14,254 nt of DNA from assembly GCA_005791325.1 (NCBI GenBank), contig SXXA01000036.1:1-14254 (forward strand), read 5' to 3'. Below, in pieces: positions 1 through 7,455 of this stretch (positions are counted from its first letter, which is position 1; each line of letters opens with the position of its first letter). Under the pieces are notes generated by a model. It was given only the letters and a program-made list of their open reading frames with translations. It did not search any database and was not told the origin of the DNA. Source of the DNA: Actinomycetota bacterium (GTDB lineage Bacteria > Margulisbacteria > Marinamargulisbacteria > SXXA01). The position numbers and the translations under genes were made by a program.

Positions 1-3
1 ACC

Positions 4-1329
4 ATGAACTTGGCTGCCATTCCAAATAGTCTCACCGTATCTCGAATTGTTGGGGTTCTAGCCATCCTTTGGATGGCACCCTATCTTACCAACCTATCGG
101 TGGTAATGGTGATTATTCTGTATACCACATTGTGCCTCACCGACTACCTCGACGGGTGGCTTGCTCGTCGTTTTGGCTCGGTATCTGAATTTGGTAATAT
201 TATGGATCCCCTTGCCGACAAAATCCTGATGCTTGTTTTTTTGCCTCTTTTACAAATGCAGGTGATTCACTTTTTTCCTGTTTTTTTGCTGGTCTCTAGG
301 GAGTTTTTGGTAATGGGGTTACGTGTCTTTGCCGCTAAACAGGGTCGCTCACTTGCGGCTGAATGGATGGGGAAAATTAAAACCGCCATTATTTTACCAG
401 TGGCTGGCATTCTTTTTGCTAGAATCCCTGTTCAATCCACCCCATTACCCGTATGGCTGCAACCCGTTGATACACTCCGACAATGGGTTTTTGAGTTGCC
501 TCAACCTATTATTAATGGCCTCATTTTACTGATGGTCGTGGTTACCATTTTATCTCTGATCGATTATGTATTTCGGTACCTTTCCCCCCCCACCACGGAG
601 TTAACCAACCAACGAACTCATTCGGTTCAACTTATTCAAAAAAGCATTAAAATTATACCCAACACGCTGACGCTTGCCAATTTGGGCTGTGGTCTAATGG
701 CCATTATTCAACCGTGGCAAAGTCGCCCGTCCATTGCGGCGGGGTTGGTTTTATTGGGGGTGTATCTGGATGCACTCGACGGTCGCTTGGCCCGTCGTCT
801 GAATGTATTTTCAGAATTCGGTGCGAAATTGGATTCCAAAGCTGATTTTGTGACATTTGGCGTGGCTCCCGCAGTGTTGCTTGGCTATACCTTGTCTAGG
901 GCGATTGGCCATCACGGGCTTTGGATCGGTGTTGCACTGGGGATGACCCATTATGCGGCTGTTCACTTTCGACTTCGTCGATTCGACCAAAAAGGCCACT
1001 CAGACTTTTTTGATGGGATGCCATCCCCCACTGGCGCTGCAATTGTGGTGATAGCGACCCAATCCACATGGCTAACGTCGCCTTTTTTACTAATTCCCAT
1101 TTCTCTGGTGGTATCCGGACTGATGGTGTCGTCTCTACCCTATCCCCACTTAAGCAAGGCCTTGCAACACCCCCTCCTGAATGCCCTTAAAATCCCTGCA
1201 TTCATTTTCTTTTTTGGTAGCATTGTTGGCTATTTTGTCCAACACCCCTTGTATCCCCCTTATTTTCCCGAAGGATTATTGTTGTGTATTGTGGTCTATA
1301 TGCTCTCCCCATGGTTTAAACGATCATGA
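4..1329 (+). CDS. pgsA-pssA: Fused phosphatidylglycerophosphate synthase / phosphatidylserine synthase (PgsA-PssA)
   Basis: This 441-residue integral membrane protein contains two complete CDP-alcohol phosphatidyltransferase domains. The family signature D-x2-D-G-x2-A-R-x8-G-x3-D-x3-D occurs twice without a missing residue: D47, D50, G51, A54, R55, G64, D68, D72, and D256, D259, G260, A263, R264, G273, D277, D281. The first half (about 1-193) has the PgsA hallmarks: an N-terminal IPNSLTVSR and SREFLVMGLR at 98-107, followed by GKIKT at 123-127. The second half (about 213-441) looks like PssA: IPNTLTLANLGCG at 218-230 and DFVTFGVAPA at 281-290. A hydrophilic linker (about 192-212) joins them. 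By family knowledge, PgsA condenses CDP-diacylglycerol with glycerol-3-phosphate, and PssA condenses it with serine. Each half is about the size of a free-standing enzyme, so this is a true fusion and not one duplicated domain. The start matches the usual PgsA N-terminus, but the window begins only three bases upstream. The stop overlaps the trpE start (ATGA). Confidence 0.92.
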   Translation: MNLAAIPNSLTVSRIVGVLAILWMAPYLTNLSVVMVIILYTTLCLTDYLDGWLARRFGSVSEFGNIMDPLADKILMLVFLPLLQMQVIHFFPVFLLVSREFLVMGLRVFAAKQGRSLAAEWMGKIKTAIILPVAGILFARIPVQSTPLPVWLQPVDTLRQWVFELPQPIINGLILLMVVVTILSLIDYVFRYLSPPTTELTNQRTHSVQLIQKSIKIIPNTLTLANLGCGLMAIIQPWQSRPSIAAGLVLLGVYLDALDGRLARRLNVFSEFGAKLDSKADFVTFGVAPAVLLGYTLSRAIGHHGLWIGVALGMTHYAAVHFRLRRFDQKGHSDFFDGMPSPTGAAIVVIATQSTWLTSPFLLIPISLVVSGLMVSSLPYPHLSKALQHPLLNALKIPAFIFFFGSIVGYFVQHPLYPPYFPEGLLLCIVVYMLSPWFKRS

Positions 1330-2696
1330 ACTTATATTCATCACAACAAACCATTCAAGGTGATTTGTTAACCCCTGTAGCTGTTTTGTTGCGATTAGAT
1401 GCCCCTGGCACTTTTTTATATGAAAGTGTTGTTGGATCTGAAACTGTGGCCCGCTACTCGATTATTGTGGCTAGCCCACTCATTCAATTTGAGTTGTACC
1501 CATCTTATATCAAGATGATTCAAGATGGGGTTCACCAACGCCATGAAGGGAACCCATTGGATTATTTAGCCCATTGGATGGCGAATTTAACGCCTCAGGA
1601 TTTGTTAGGGGACGGTTTTACAGGGGGGTTGGTGGGGTACTTTCATTGGGATGCCATTTCTTTGTTTGAACCATGTATTCCTTGGCAACATGACAACCTG
1701 ATTGGGCACCACCTCATTCCGGGAGTGGTGGTTCGATTCGATCATCTTCGTCGTACAATTACCGTGGTGGGCTGGTCGTTTGAGTCGGAAATGATGGCCC
1801 AACAGACGGTCCATGATACCCTTAAACGGCTTCATGATCCGATTGGACATCCCGAACTAACCACCTTGGTTTCCCAACCCGTTCAGGCTTCCATGACACA
1901 ATCCCAATTTGAAGCCATGGTAGTACAGGCCAAATCGCACATTCGGGATGGGGATGTTTTTCAAATGGTGTTGTCCCAATCGTTTGAGGTCACCTCTAAC
2001 GAATCCCCCCTTGCCGTTTATCGACGATTACGACAAAACAATCCATCGCCTTATATGGTGTATATGAATTGGGGAGATTGGCATATTGTGGGCTCCTCAC
2101 CTGAAATGCTAACCAAGTTAACCAATGGCAGGGCGATATCACGGCCCATTGCAGGTACGCGACCTCGCAATGCGGCCCACCCTGATCAAGATGCGGACTT
2201 AATCGCATCCTTGACGGCTGATGCCAAAGAAGTAGCGGAACATGTGATGCTGGTTGACTTGGCCCGAAATGACCTTGGTAGGGTGTGTCACCACATTAAT
2301 TGGCAAGATTTGATGAGCATCGACCGATATTCACATGTCCTACACATGGTGAGTACCGTGACGGGGCAACTGAATGAGGGGGTGACTGGATTCGATTTGC
2401 TTAAAGCCACGTTTCCGGCGGGAACCTTAAGTGGGGCCCCTAAGTTAAAAGCCATTACACTCATCAACCAAATTGAGCCGGTGAATCGGGGATTGTATGG
2501 GGGAATTATTGGGTTAATGTCCTTTCACCAAGATATGGACTGGTGTATTGCCATTCGGTGTGCCACCCATCATCGGGGAACCTATCGCATTCAAGCTGGG
2601 GCGGGGATTGTGGCAGATAGTGATCCCATCACGGAATGGCATGAATCTAGGAACAAAGCCCTTGCGGTGATCAAAGCTTGTGGGGGGCATTTATGA
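1326..2696 (+). CDS. trpE: Anthranilate synthase component I
   Basis: TrpE converts chorismate to anthranilate, using ammonia supplied by TrpG. The 456 residues have a shortened N-terminal domain with FLYESVVGSE (30-39), the equivalent of the tryptophan feedback site. The C-terminal chorismate-binding domain has VFQMVLSQ (211-218), NPSPYMVYM (239-247), HVMLVDLARNDLGRV (306-320), AGTLSGAPKLKA (365-376) and GAGIVADSDP (425-434). PIAGT at 274-278 separates it from aminodeoxychorismate synthase PabB, which has PIKGT with a catalytic lysine. It starts inside the stop codon of the phospholipid synthase gene (ATGA overlap, no clear Shine-Dalgarno), so translation is probably coupled. It ends with an ATGA overlap into trpG. 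At 456 residues it is somewhat shorter than the typical 490-510, but no core motif is missing. Confidence 0.96.
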   Translation: MNLYSSQQTIQGDLLTPVAVLLRLDAPGTFLYESVVGSETVARYSIIVASPLIQFELYPSYIKMIQDGVHQRHEGNPLDYLAHWMANLTPQDLLGDGFTGGLVGYFHWDAISLFEPCIPWQHDNLIGHHLIPGVVVRFDHLRRTITVVGWSFESEMMAQQTVHDTLKRLHDPIGHPELTTLVSQPVQASMTQSQFEAMVVQAKSHIRDGDVFQMVLSQSFEVTSNESPLAVYRRLRQNNPSPYMVYMNWGDWHIVGSSPEMLTKLTNGRAISRPIAGTRPRNAAHPDQDADLIASLTADAKEVAEHVMLVDLARNDLGRVCHHINWQDLMSIDRYSHVLHMVSTVTGQLNEGVTGFDLLKATFPAGTLSGAPKLKAITLINQIEPVNRGLYGGIIGLMSFHQDMDWCIAIRCATHHRGTYRIQAGAGIVADSDPITEWHESRNKALAVIKACGGHL

Positions 2697-3274
2697 TTTT
2701 AATGATTGATAATTACGATTCATTTACCTATAACTTGGTTCATTATATTCAAGAATTGGGTGGGGATATAACCGTTATTCGAAATGATGAATGGTCGATG
2801 GATCAGATTCGACAAGCGGCCCCCTCGCATATTGTTATTTCACCAGGTCCAGGTCACCCCGATTCGGCGGGAATTTCGTTGGCTGTAATAGAGCAATTGG
2901 GTCCTAGCATCCCGTTGTTGGGGGTTTGTTTGGGGCATCAGGCCATTGCCCAAGTTTTTGGTGGTGTGGTGACCCATGCCCCCACCTTGGTTCACGGCAA
3001 AACGTCCCCCATTCATCATGATGGCACTAGCGTCTTTAAAGGGTTGCCGTCTCCCTTTCATGCCACTCGGTACCATTCATTAATGGCCCAATCCCCATTG
3101 CCCGACGGGTTAAGGGTAACTGCCACAACGGAAGATGGGGTGGTGATGGGCTTGTCCCATCGGGTCTATCCCATTGAAGGGGTTCAGTTTCATCCGGAGT
3201 CGATTCTAACGGAACATGGTCATGCCATGCTCGCTAATTTTTTGGAGGGGTGTCGTGACCAATCGAATCGTTAG
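2693..3274 (+). CDS. trpG: Anthranilate synthase component II, glutamine amidotransferase
   Basis: This is the class I glutamine amidotransferase subunit that releases ammonia from glutamine for TrpE. It has 193 residues, the normal size, from the ATG chosen here. The catalytic triad is complete: Cys79 in GVCLGHQA, and His167 and Glu169 in GVQFHPES. Other family marks are IDNYDSFTYNL at 5-15, SPGPGHP at 50-56 and RYHSL at 126-130. An upstream in-frame TTG at 2678 is possible, but ATG 2693 overlaps the trpE stop as ATGA, follows a run of six G (2682-2687) by five bases, and gives the canonical N-terminus. TrpG and PabA are very similar, so it could also serve folate synthesis. The adjacent trpE makes tryptophan the main role. 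Its 3' end overlaps trpS by 20 bases. Confidence 0.96.
   Translation: MILMIDNYDSFTYNLVHYIQELGGDITVIRNDEWSMDQIRQAAPSHIVISPGPGHPDSAGISLAVIEQLGPSIPLLGVCLGHQAIAQVFGGVVTHAPTLVHGKTSPIHHDGTSVFKGLPSPFHATRYHSLMAQSPLPDGLRVTATTEDGVVMGLSHRVYPIEGVQFHPESILTEHGHAMLANFLEGCRDQSNR
3244..3257 (+). promoter_or_regulatory. Ribosome binding site and GTG start of trpS
   Basis: GGAGG at 3244-3248, extended by two more G, lies six bases before GTG at 3255, inside the trpG coding region. It decides the trpS start. An upstream in-frame ATG at 3216 would add 13 residues that do not match the family, whereas the GTG gives an N-terminus (TNRIVSGIQPTG) that begins directly with the Rossmann-fold strand typical of TrpRS. 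Confidence 0.75.
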
Positions 3275-4229
3275 TGGCATTCAACCCACGGGGCGGATGC
3301 ATTTGGGCAATTGGATGGGAGCGGTTTCGAATTGGGTATCGCTCCAATCCACCCATCAGCCCGTTTTGTTTGTGGCCAATTTGCATGCCTTAACCGGTGC
3401 GCCCCAGTTGGCTGAGGATATGCGTTACACCACTCGGCAATTGGTTTATGATTTATTGTCGTGTGGAATCGACCCGAACCGATCGATTTTGTTTTGTCAG
3501 TCGGATGTGCCGGCTCATTCTGAATTGCATCTTATATTATCGATGGTAACCCCTATCCCGTGGTTGGAACGGGTGCCTAGTTACAAAGATAAGCGCGATG
3601 CATTGGGTGAAGAATGGAATCATTATGGTTTTTTGGGGTATCCTGTGTTGCAAGCAGCCGATATTTTATTGTATCACCCAACGGGGGTACCGGTGGGTAA
3701 AGACCAGTTGCCTCATTTGGAATTAACCCGAGAAATTGCCCGGCGATTTAATCATCGGTATGGACCCATTTTATGTGAGCCAGTTGATATGGTAACCGAG
3801 ACCCCGGTTTTGCCCGGTTTGGATGGCCGAAAAATGTCCAAAAGTTACCAAAATACAATTCCTATAACGGCCACGCAATCAGAGGTTGAAACCTTGGTTA
3901 AACGTATGGTGACCGACCCAAATCGGGTTAGAAAAACCGATTGTGGAACGCCGGAACAGTGTCCTGTTTTTGCCTATCATCAGCAGTTCTCTACTCCGGA
4001 GGCATGCCAAGATGTGGCCCATGCGTGTCGCACAGCCAGCATCGGGTGTGTGGCGTGTAAAACCCAATGTGCTGCGGCGTTAAATCGCTATTTACATCCC
4101 ATTCGAGAGAGGGCCCATACGGTTACCAACCAAACCATCGATGAGGTGTTAGCGGCAGGTCGTATTCAGGCCAACCAATTGGCATCTTATACCATGGACA
4201 AAGTCAAGCAAGTGATTGGTTTTTCGTGA
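3255..4229 (+). CDS. trpS: Tryptophan--tRNA ligase, probable Fe-S cluster type
   Basis: TrpRS attaches tryptophan to tRNA-Trp in the cytoplasm. From the GTG start it has 324 residues, the usual length. Class I synthetase signatures are present: the HIGH equivalent HLGN at 16-19 within PTGRMHLGNW, and KMSKS at 193-197. Other TrpRS marks are QSDVPAHSE at 82-90, LGYPVLQAADILLY at 127-140 and VGKDQLPHLELTREIARRFN at 147-166. The C-terminal part is Cys-rich: C236, C258, C265 and C268 form C-x21-C-x6-C-x2-C, with C272 nearby. This nearly matches the C-x22-C-x6-C-x2-C pattern that, as I recall, binds a 4Fe-4S cluster near the anticodon-binding region in Thermotoga maritima TrpRS. The gene sits directly after trpEG, so tryptophan precursor synthesis and charging may be co-expressed. 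Its stop overlaps the nuclease gene start as GTGA. Confidence 0.96.
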   Translation: MTNRIVSGIQPTGRMHLGNWMGAVSNWVSLQSTHQPVLFVANLHALTGAPQLAEDMRYTTRQLVYDLLSCGIDPNRSILFCQSDVPAHSELHLILSMVTPIPWLERVPSYKDKRDALGEEWNHYGFLGYPVLQAADILLYHPTGVPVGKDQLPHLELTREIARRFNHRYGPILCEPVDMVTETPVLPGLDGRKMSKSYQNTIPITATQSEVETLVKRMVTDPNRVRKTDCGTPEQCPVFAYHQQFSTPEACQDVAHACRTASIGCVACKTQCAAALNRYLHPIRERAHTVTNQTIDEVLAAGRIQANQLASYTMDKVKQVIGFS

Positions 4230-6670
4230 CCCCACTGGTATTTCAAGTTGAAGGGCAGTGGAATGCCCCTTCAATATTGACGTTATTGGCGCAGCTCAGC
4301 CAACAAGCCCCTTCCAATACCGTCATTGTGACAGGACATGCTAGCTTGAAACAATGGATGACGGAATGGTTATCTCAACAAGGACCCGTATTACCACAAA
4401 TTCTAACCCTGTTAGACTTGGGGTTGGTATTGGATCCGGGTACCAGTTCGTTATCCCCGATTCAAATAATACAGTGGCAACATCATACCATGGCCAAATT
4501 ACGCCCCGCTTATCCGGAGTTGGCCCAATGGTTATCGTATACCAGTGTGTGGTCCCATGCGATGGCCTGGTTGTGGGAGGATCCCCATTCTGTTCATTGG
4601 ATTCCAGGCATGACCCGTTGTTCATTGGCGCACTTTAAAGAGGTGGCATGTCAGGCATTGGATGAACTGGGATTATTACCCCCTGTTCGGGTTTGGCACC
4701 GATTGTCAACGACCTCTTTGGATGAGTATGCGTCTTGGGCCACGGGGAAAACCCTGGTCATTCTGGTGCCACTTCAACTTGATGAGATGCAAACCAAATT
4801 AATTCATGCGGTATTGTCGGGTTGTCAGCAAGGGGTGGTCATTGAACAACTGTTACCCCAAGATAGACCGGCCAATCGGTGGGGTGCCACCTCACCGACC
4901 GTGATTCCAATGGTGCATTCCCCCCCGCCCCTTGAATGGTGGTATTGTGAAACAGAGCGGGTCCAATCCACCCAATTGGCCCAGTGGTTACAGCAATGGT
5001 CGGCCTCCATGTCCTTGGATCAAGTGGGCATTTGTTGCCCCACTGGACAGCGAGAATCATTGGCGGATTCCCTTCGGCAATGGGGGATTCCTGTTCGCAT
5101 TCCCATGCGCCGTGAATTGAGAGCATCGGTATTAACACACTCTATTTTGGCTCAGTTGAGTTCCCCGAATCCATCCTATGAGACGATGATTAGACAACTG
5201 GAAACGGATGGGTGGGATATGGACCGATCGGATGATGAGTTGGTTATTTGGCGTGCATTGTATCGAATTATAAAGGAATCGAAGGTGGGTGGGGAGTTAT
5301 GGGCAAAGTGGGCAAAAACAGTCATTGTTGATACGTGGGTTGACCTTCCATCTAGCAGGGGAGGGGTTTGGATTACGGATCTGGAAGAGGCGTTACAACT
5401 ACCCATGTCCCGATGGGTGGTGGTGGGTGCGACTTCGTTGGGATATCCCTACCGTCCCCATCCGTTGGCCCCAACCCGATGGGTTCATCAATTGGCGTCT
5501 GTGGCGGATAGAATGGCCCACATTCTAATGCAGTCGGTTGTGGGGACCACGATCATGACCCCGTTTTCACAAGATGGGGTGGCCCAAACGCCATCGCCAT
5601 TACTGAAGCGCGTGGCTCGAACCCATTTATCAACCATTATTGAGCAGGTGGTTCCATTTGGGGATGACGGGTGTCGATTGGCGTATTGGCAACGGCATGA
5701 TCGAAATCGATTCATGGGGGCATTATCATCACCGATGGTCTTGGATGCGACGCAATCATCACCTTTGGGGGCATCCCTCCCCACTGCTGGGGGTGTGGAA
5801 TGGGAGGGGGTGCCACGGTATTCAGCAACCCAATTGCAACGGTATTTGGAATGTCCGCATTGGTACTGGATGAGTTATCATTTACGACTTCGGCCCCATG
5901 AGCCGGATGAGCTTGATTTACCGGCGAATGAATCGGGGGTATTGGCCCATCGGGTGATGGAATGGGCGGCACAATACCTTCAGGTATCGCCACGACATTG
6001 GGAGGGATTACATGGGGTCATTGAGCAAAAAGCAAAGGGGGAATGGGGTCGCAATCCTCGACAATGGCAGTCGTTTAATCGGTTAATGGGACAACCAGAG
6101 CGACCGGGTGGGTTGCGTTTGGCGCTTCAGGACTTAATGGAGTGGACTGAGGTGACGTTGGTGGGTACTGAAACGCGACCGCCGGCAAAAATATTGCCCA
6201 ATGGGGTTGGTGTTCATGGGGTATTGGATTTGGTGGTCACCGATCATGCAACCCAGTCGCAGGTGGTAGTGGATTACAAAACGGGACGGATGCCCAGCAT
6301 TACGGATATTCGAGAGCATCATTTTTTGCCAGTGGCGATTTATAGTTGGTTGTTGGGTCGTGGGGATGAGACGGGATGGCCATCCGTGATGTTGTGGCAA
6401 ATTAAAGCCAAGGAGCAAAAAAAACAATGGGTGTTGGTATCGGCTGCGATTAAAGAGCAGGTGGTGCCGAAGCGTGCCAAGCCGCATGTTGAAACCCCAT
6501 CGTTTTGGCTTGACTTAGAAAATCGATTGCTGGCGATGGTTGGTGGGATTCAAGAGCAACGCTGGATGCCCAACGATTCTGGGGTGGGGGAACCGGATTG
6601 TGATCGGTGTCCGTACCGGTTGGGGTGTCGTTATCGGGATGGTGGAGGGGAGGGTGGTACAAGTGGGTGA
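4226..6670 (+). CDS. AddB-like PD-(D/E)XK exonuclease with Fe-S cluster and degenerate helicase region
   Basis: This 814-residue protein carries a C-terminal RecB/AddB-type nuclease domain (about 531-805). Visible landmarks are SATQLQRYLECP with C543, H575 in GVLAHRVME, D668 in HGVLDLV, D683 and K685 in VVDYKTG, and an FLPVAIYSW motif at 700-708, a variant of the family QxxxY motif. The final C792-x2-C795-x5-C801, together with C543, reproduces the four-cysteine 4Fe-4S staple of AddB/Dna2-type nucleases. The N-terminal 500 residues resemble AddB/RecC helicase-fold remnants, for example DQVGICCPTGQRESLADSL near 265-283, but I find no Walker A motif. AddB is usually about 1,100-1,200 residues, so this is a compact member. 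The likely role is DNA-end processing in double-strand break repair, perhaps with an AddA-type helicase encoded elsewhere; none is in this window. GTG 4226 overlaps the trpS stop by four bases. The 3' end overlaps the convergent membrane-protein gene by 40 bases. Confidence 0.85.
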   Translation: MTPLVFQVEGQWNAPSILTLLAQLSQQAPSNTVIVTGHASLKQWMTEWLSQQGPVLPQILTLLDLGLVLDPGTSSLSPIQIIQWQHHTMAKLRPAYPELAQWLSYTSVWSHAMAWLWEDPHSVHWIPGMTRCSLAHFKEVACQALDELGLLPPVRVWHRLSTTSLDEYASWATGKTLVILVPLQLDEMQTKLIHAVLSGCQQGVVIEQLLPQDRPANRWGATSPTVIPMVHSPPPLEWWYCETERVQSTQLAQWLQQWSASMSLDQVGICCPTGQRESLADSLRQWGIPVRIPMRRELRASVLTHSILAQLSSPNPSYETMIRQLETDGWDMDRSDDELVIWRALYRIIKESKVGGELWAKWAKTVIVDTWVDLPSSRGGVWITDLEEALQLPMSRWVVVGATSLGYPYRPHPLAPTRWVHQLASVADRMAHILMQSVVGTTIMTPFSQDGVAQTPSPLLKRVARTHLSTIIEQVVPFGDDGCRLAYWQRHDRNRFMGALSSPMVLDATQSSPLGASLPTAGGVEWEGVPRYSATQLQRYLECPHWYWMSYHLRLRPHEPDELDLPANESGVLAHRVMEWAAQYLQVSPRHWEGLHGVIEQKAKGEWGRNPRQWQSFNRLMGQPERPGGLRLALQDLMEWTEVTLVGTETRPPAKILPNGVGVHGVLDLVVTDHATQSQVVVDYKTGRMPSITDIREHHFLPVAIYSWLLGRGDETGWPSVMLWQIKAKEQKKQWVLVSAAIKEQVVPKRAKPHVETPSFWLDLENRLLAMVGGIQEQRWMPNDSGVGEPDCDRCPYRLGCRYRDGGGEGGTSG

Positions 6671-7170
6671 ATGCCAACCAATCGGCCATAGGTAAGCATC
6701 AATTTAGCGAAGTGGGATCCTTTGGGGGTGAGCTGGTACATCGGTTGGGTGAGCGTGCTTGTTGGCGGCATGATTTTGATTAATCCGGCCTGATGCATGT
6801 CATTAAATCGATGGGTTCTATGGGCATCTGCGGTCATGATACTTTCAAATTCTTGTGGGGACATGGGCGATTGGTAATATAGTTGAAAGAGTGTGTGATA
6901 GGTAACAGAGCGTTCAATAAAAATGGTGGTATAGGTTGCGACCCAATTAACAATACCGATAATGGCGAGTAGTAGGAGTAGTTTATGGCTCATACTATAA
7001 CGAGGGCCTAGATATATCATGGCGATGCTGCCCAATAATAACGAGATAATGGCCACGGTTTGATAAAGGGGTAGGTGGATGGGTAGCCGGGAGGCGATGG
7101 CTTGCAGTAGGGTGTAGCTGGGCAATAATAATATGGCGATAATGGCAAATCGATGTGGCATATGTCTCAT
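6631..7170 (-). CDS. Small membrane protein with putative C-terminal winged-helix domain
   Basis: I do not recognise a named family. The 179-residue product has three clear hydrophobic segments (about 7-26, 36-55 and 62-85). They are followed by a soluble domain of about 60 residues (104-165) whose pattern, HRFNDMHQAGLIK then YQLTPKGSHFAKLM, resembles the second helix and wing of a winged-helix domain, a combination seen in some bacterial membrane proteins. It ends with a Pro-rich tail. Positive charges at the N-terminus and in the loop before segment 3 suggest N-in topology, which would leave the C-terminal domain outside the cytoplasm. That conflicts with a DNA-binding role, so either the topology or the domain reading may be wrong. 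The start codon has no clear Shine-Dalgarno; ATG at 7161 (residue 4) is an alternative. It runs against the upstream operon and overlaps its last gene by 40 bases. A palindrome lies 21 bases upstream of the start. Confidence 0.7.
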   Translation of the reverse strand: MRHMPHRFAIIAILLLPSYTLLQAIASRLPIHLPLYQTVAIISLLLGSIAMIYLGPRYSMSHKLLLLLAIIGIVNWVATYTTIFIERSVTYHTLFQLYYQSPMSPQEFESIMTADAHRTHRFNDMHQAGLIKIMPPTSTLTQPMYQLTPKGSHFAKLMLTYGRLVGIHPLVPPSPPPSR

Positions 7171-7190
7171 TATTGGGTTGGAATACTCAA

Positions 7191-7205
7191 TATGATTGAA
7201 TCATA
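7191..7205. promoter_or_regulatory. Perfect 15-bp palindrome, candidate operator
   Basis: TATGATT-G-AATCATA is a perfect 7+1+7 inverted repeat. Flanking CAAT on the left and ATTG on the right extend the dyad imperfectly. It ends 21 bases before the start codon of the minus-strand membrane-protein gene, where a promoter or operator would sit. The form suits a dimeric DNA-binding protein. No U-tract follows, so it is unlikely to be a terminator. Function is inferred from symmetry and position only. Confidence 0.45.
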
Positions 7206-7233
7206 GATTGTAAAAATAAAATAGGTCGTGAGT

Positions 7234-7277
7234 GGGTTGTGCATGACGTGCCCGTGCCCGCCTGAAGGGCGCCACCC
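7234..7277 (+). repeat. Dispersed intergenic repeat, copy A
   Basis: This 44-base segment aligns with 13964-14010, downstream of the MFS gene. Shared blocks are GGGTKGTG at the left, an identical ACGTGCCCG (7246-7254 and 13978-13986) and AAGGG followed by C-x-CCACCC at the right. Its last 11 bases (7267-7277) occur in inverted orientation at 7386-7396. An internal AAGGG/CCCTT stem (7265-7279) can form a small hairpin. It is probably a short palindromic intergenic repeat; the family is not recognised. Confidence 0.45.
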
Positions 7278-7385
7278 TTAAGAATCGCAATTGGATAGGG
7301 CCATATTGGTTTGGTGGTTTCAATGGTAATTTGGCCCCTGGTAATGGCATGGATACATAGCCCCCACGCTCAAATTGGATCAGGG

Positions 7386-7396
7386 GGGTGGCGCCC
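7386..7396 (-). repeat. Inverted partner of the intergenic repeat end, copy C
   Basis: GGGTGGCGCCC is the exact reverse complement of 7267-7277, 108 bases away. Inward of the two arms, further weaker similarity (ATC-n-CAATT) is visible. The pair could bound a 130-bp MITE-like element, though I see no flanking target duplication, or form a long-range stem. Confidence 0.35.
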
Positions 7397-7455
7397 CACA
7401 GCTAACCGGTGGCCGAAGTTTCACATCATCATATTAACGGTGTCAATTATTTTGT

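Noticed and set aside
1326..2696. Aminodeoxychorismate synthase PabB instead of TrpE.
   Set aside because: PIAGT replaces the PIKGT lysine motif of PabB, the feedback-site ES is present, and trpG and trpS follow.
4341..6689. Many open frames of 60-117 codons on both strands within the nuclease gene.
   Set aside because: They are shadows of a G-rich coding strand with low stop frequency. None has a plausible protein pattern or ribosome site, and the nuclease motifs fix the real frame.
7327..7340. A 14-base match (TAATTTGGCCCCTG) to 7747-7760 inside comM, hinting at a fragment of a duplicated comM.
   Set aside because: Similarity beyond the match needs gaps, no reading frame is kept, and one 14-base match is about what chance allows in a window this size.
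7267..7396. Complete insertion sequence or transposon bounded by the 11-bp inverted repeats.
   Set aside because: No transposase frame lies between the arms and no target duplication is visible. At most it is a MITE-like remnant.
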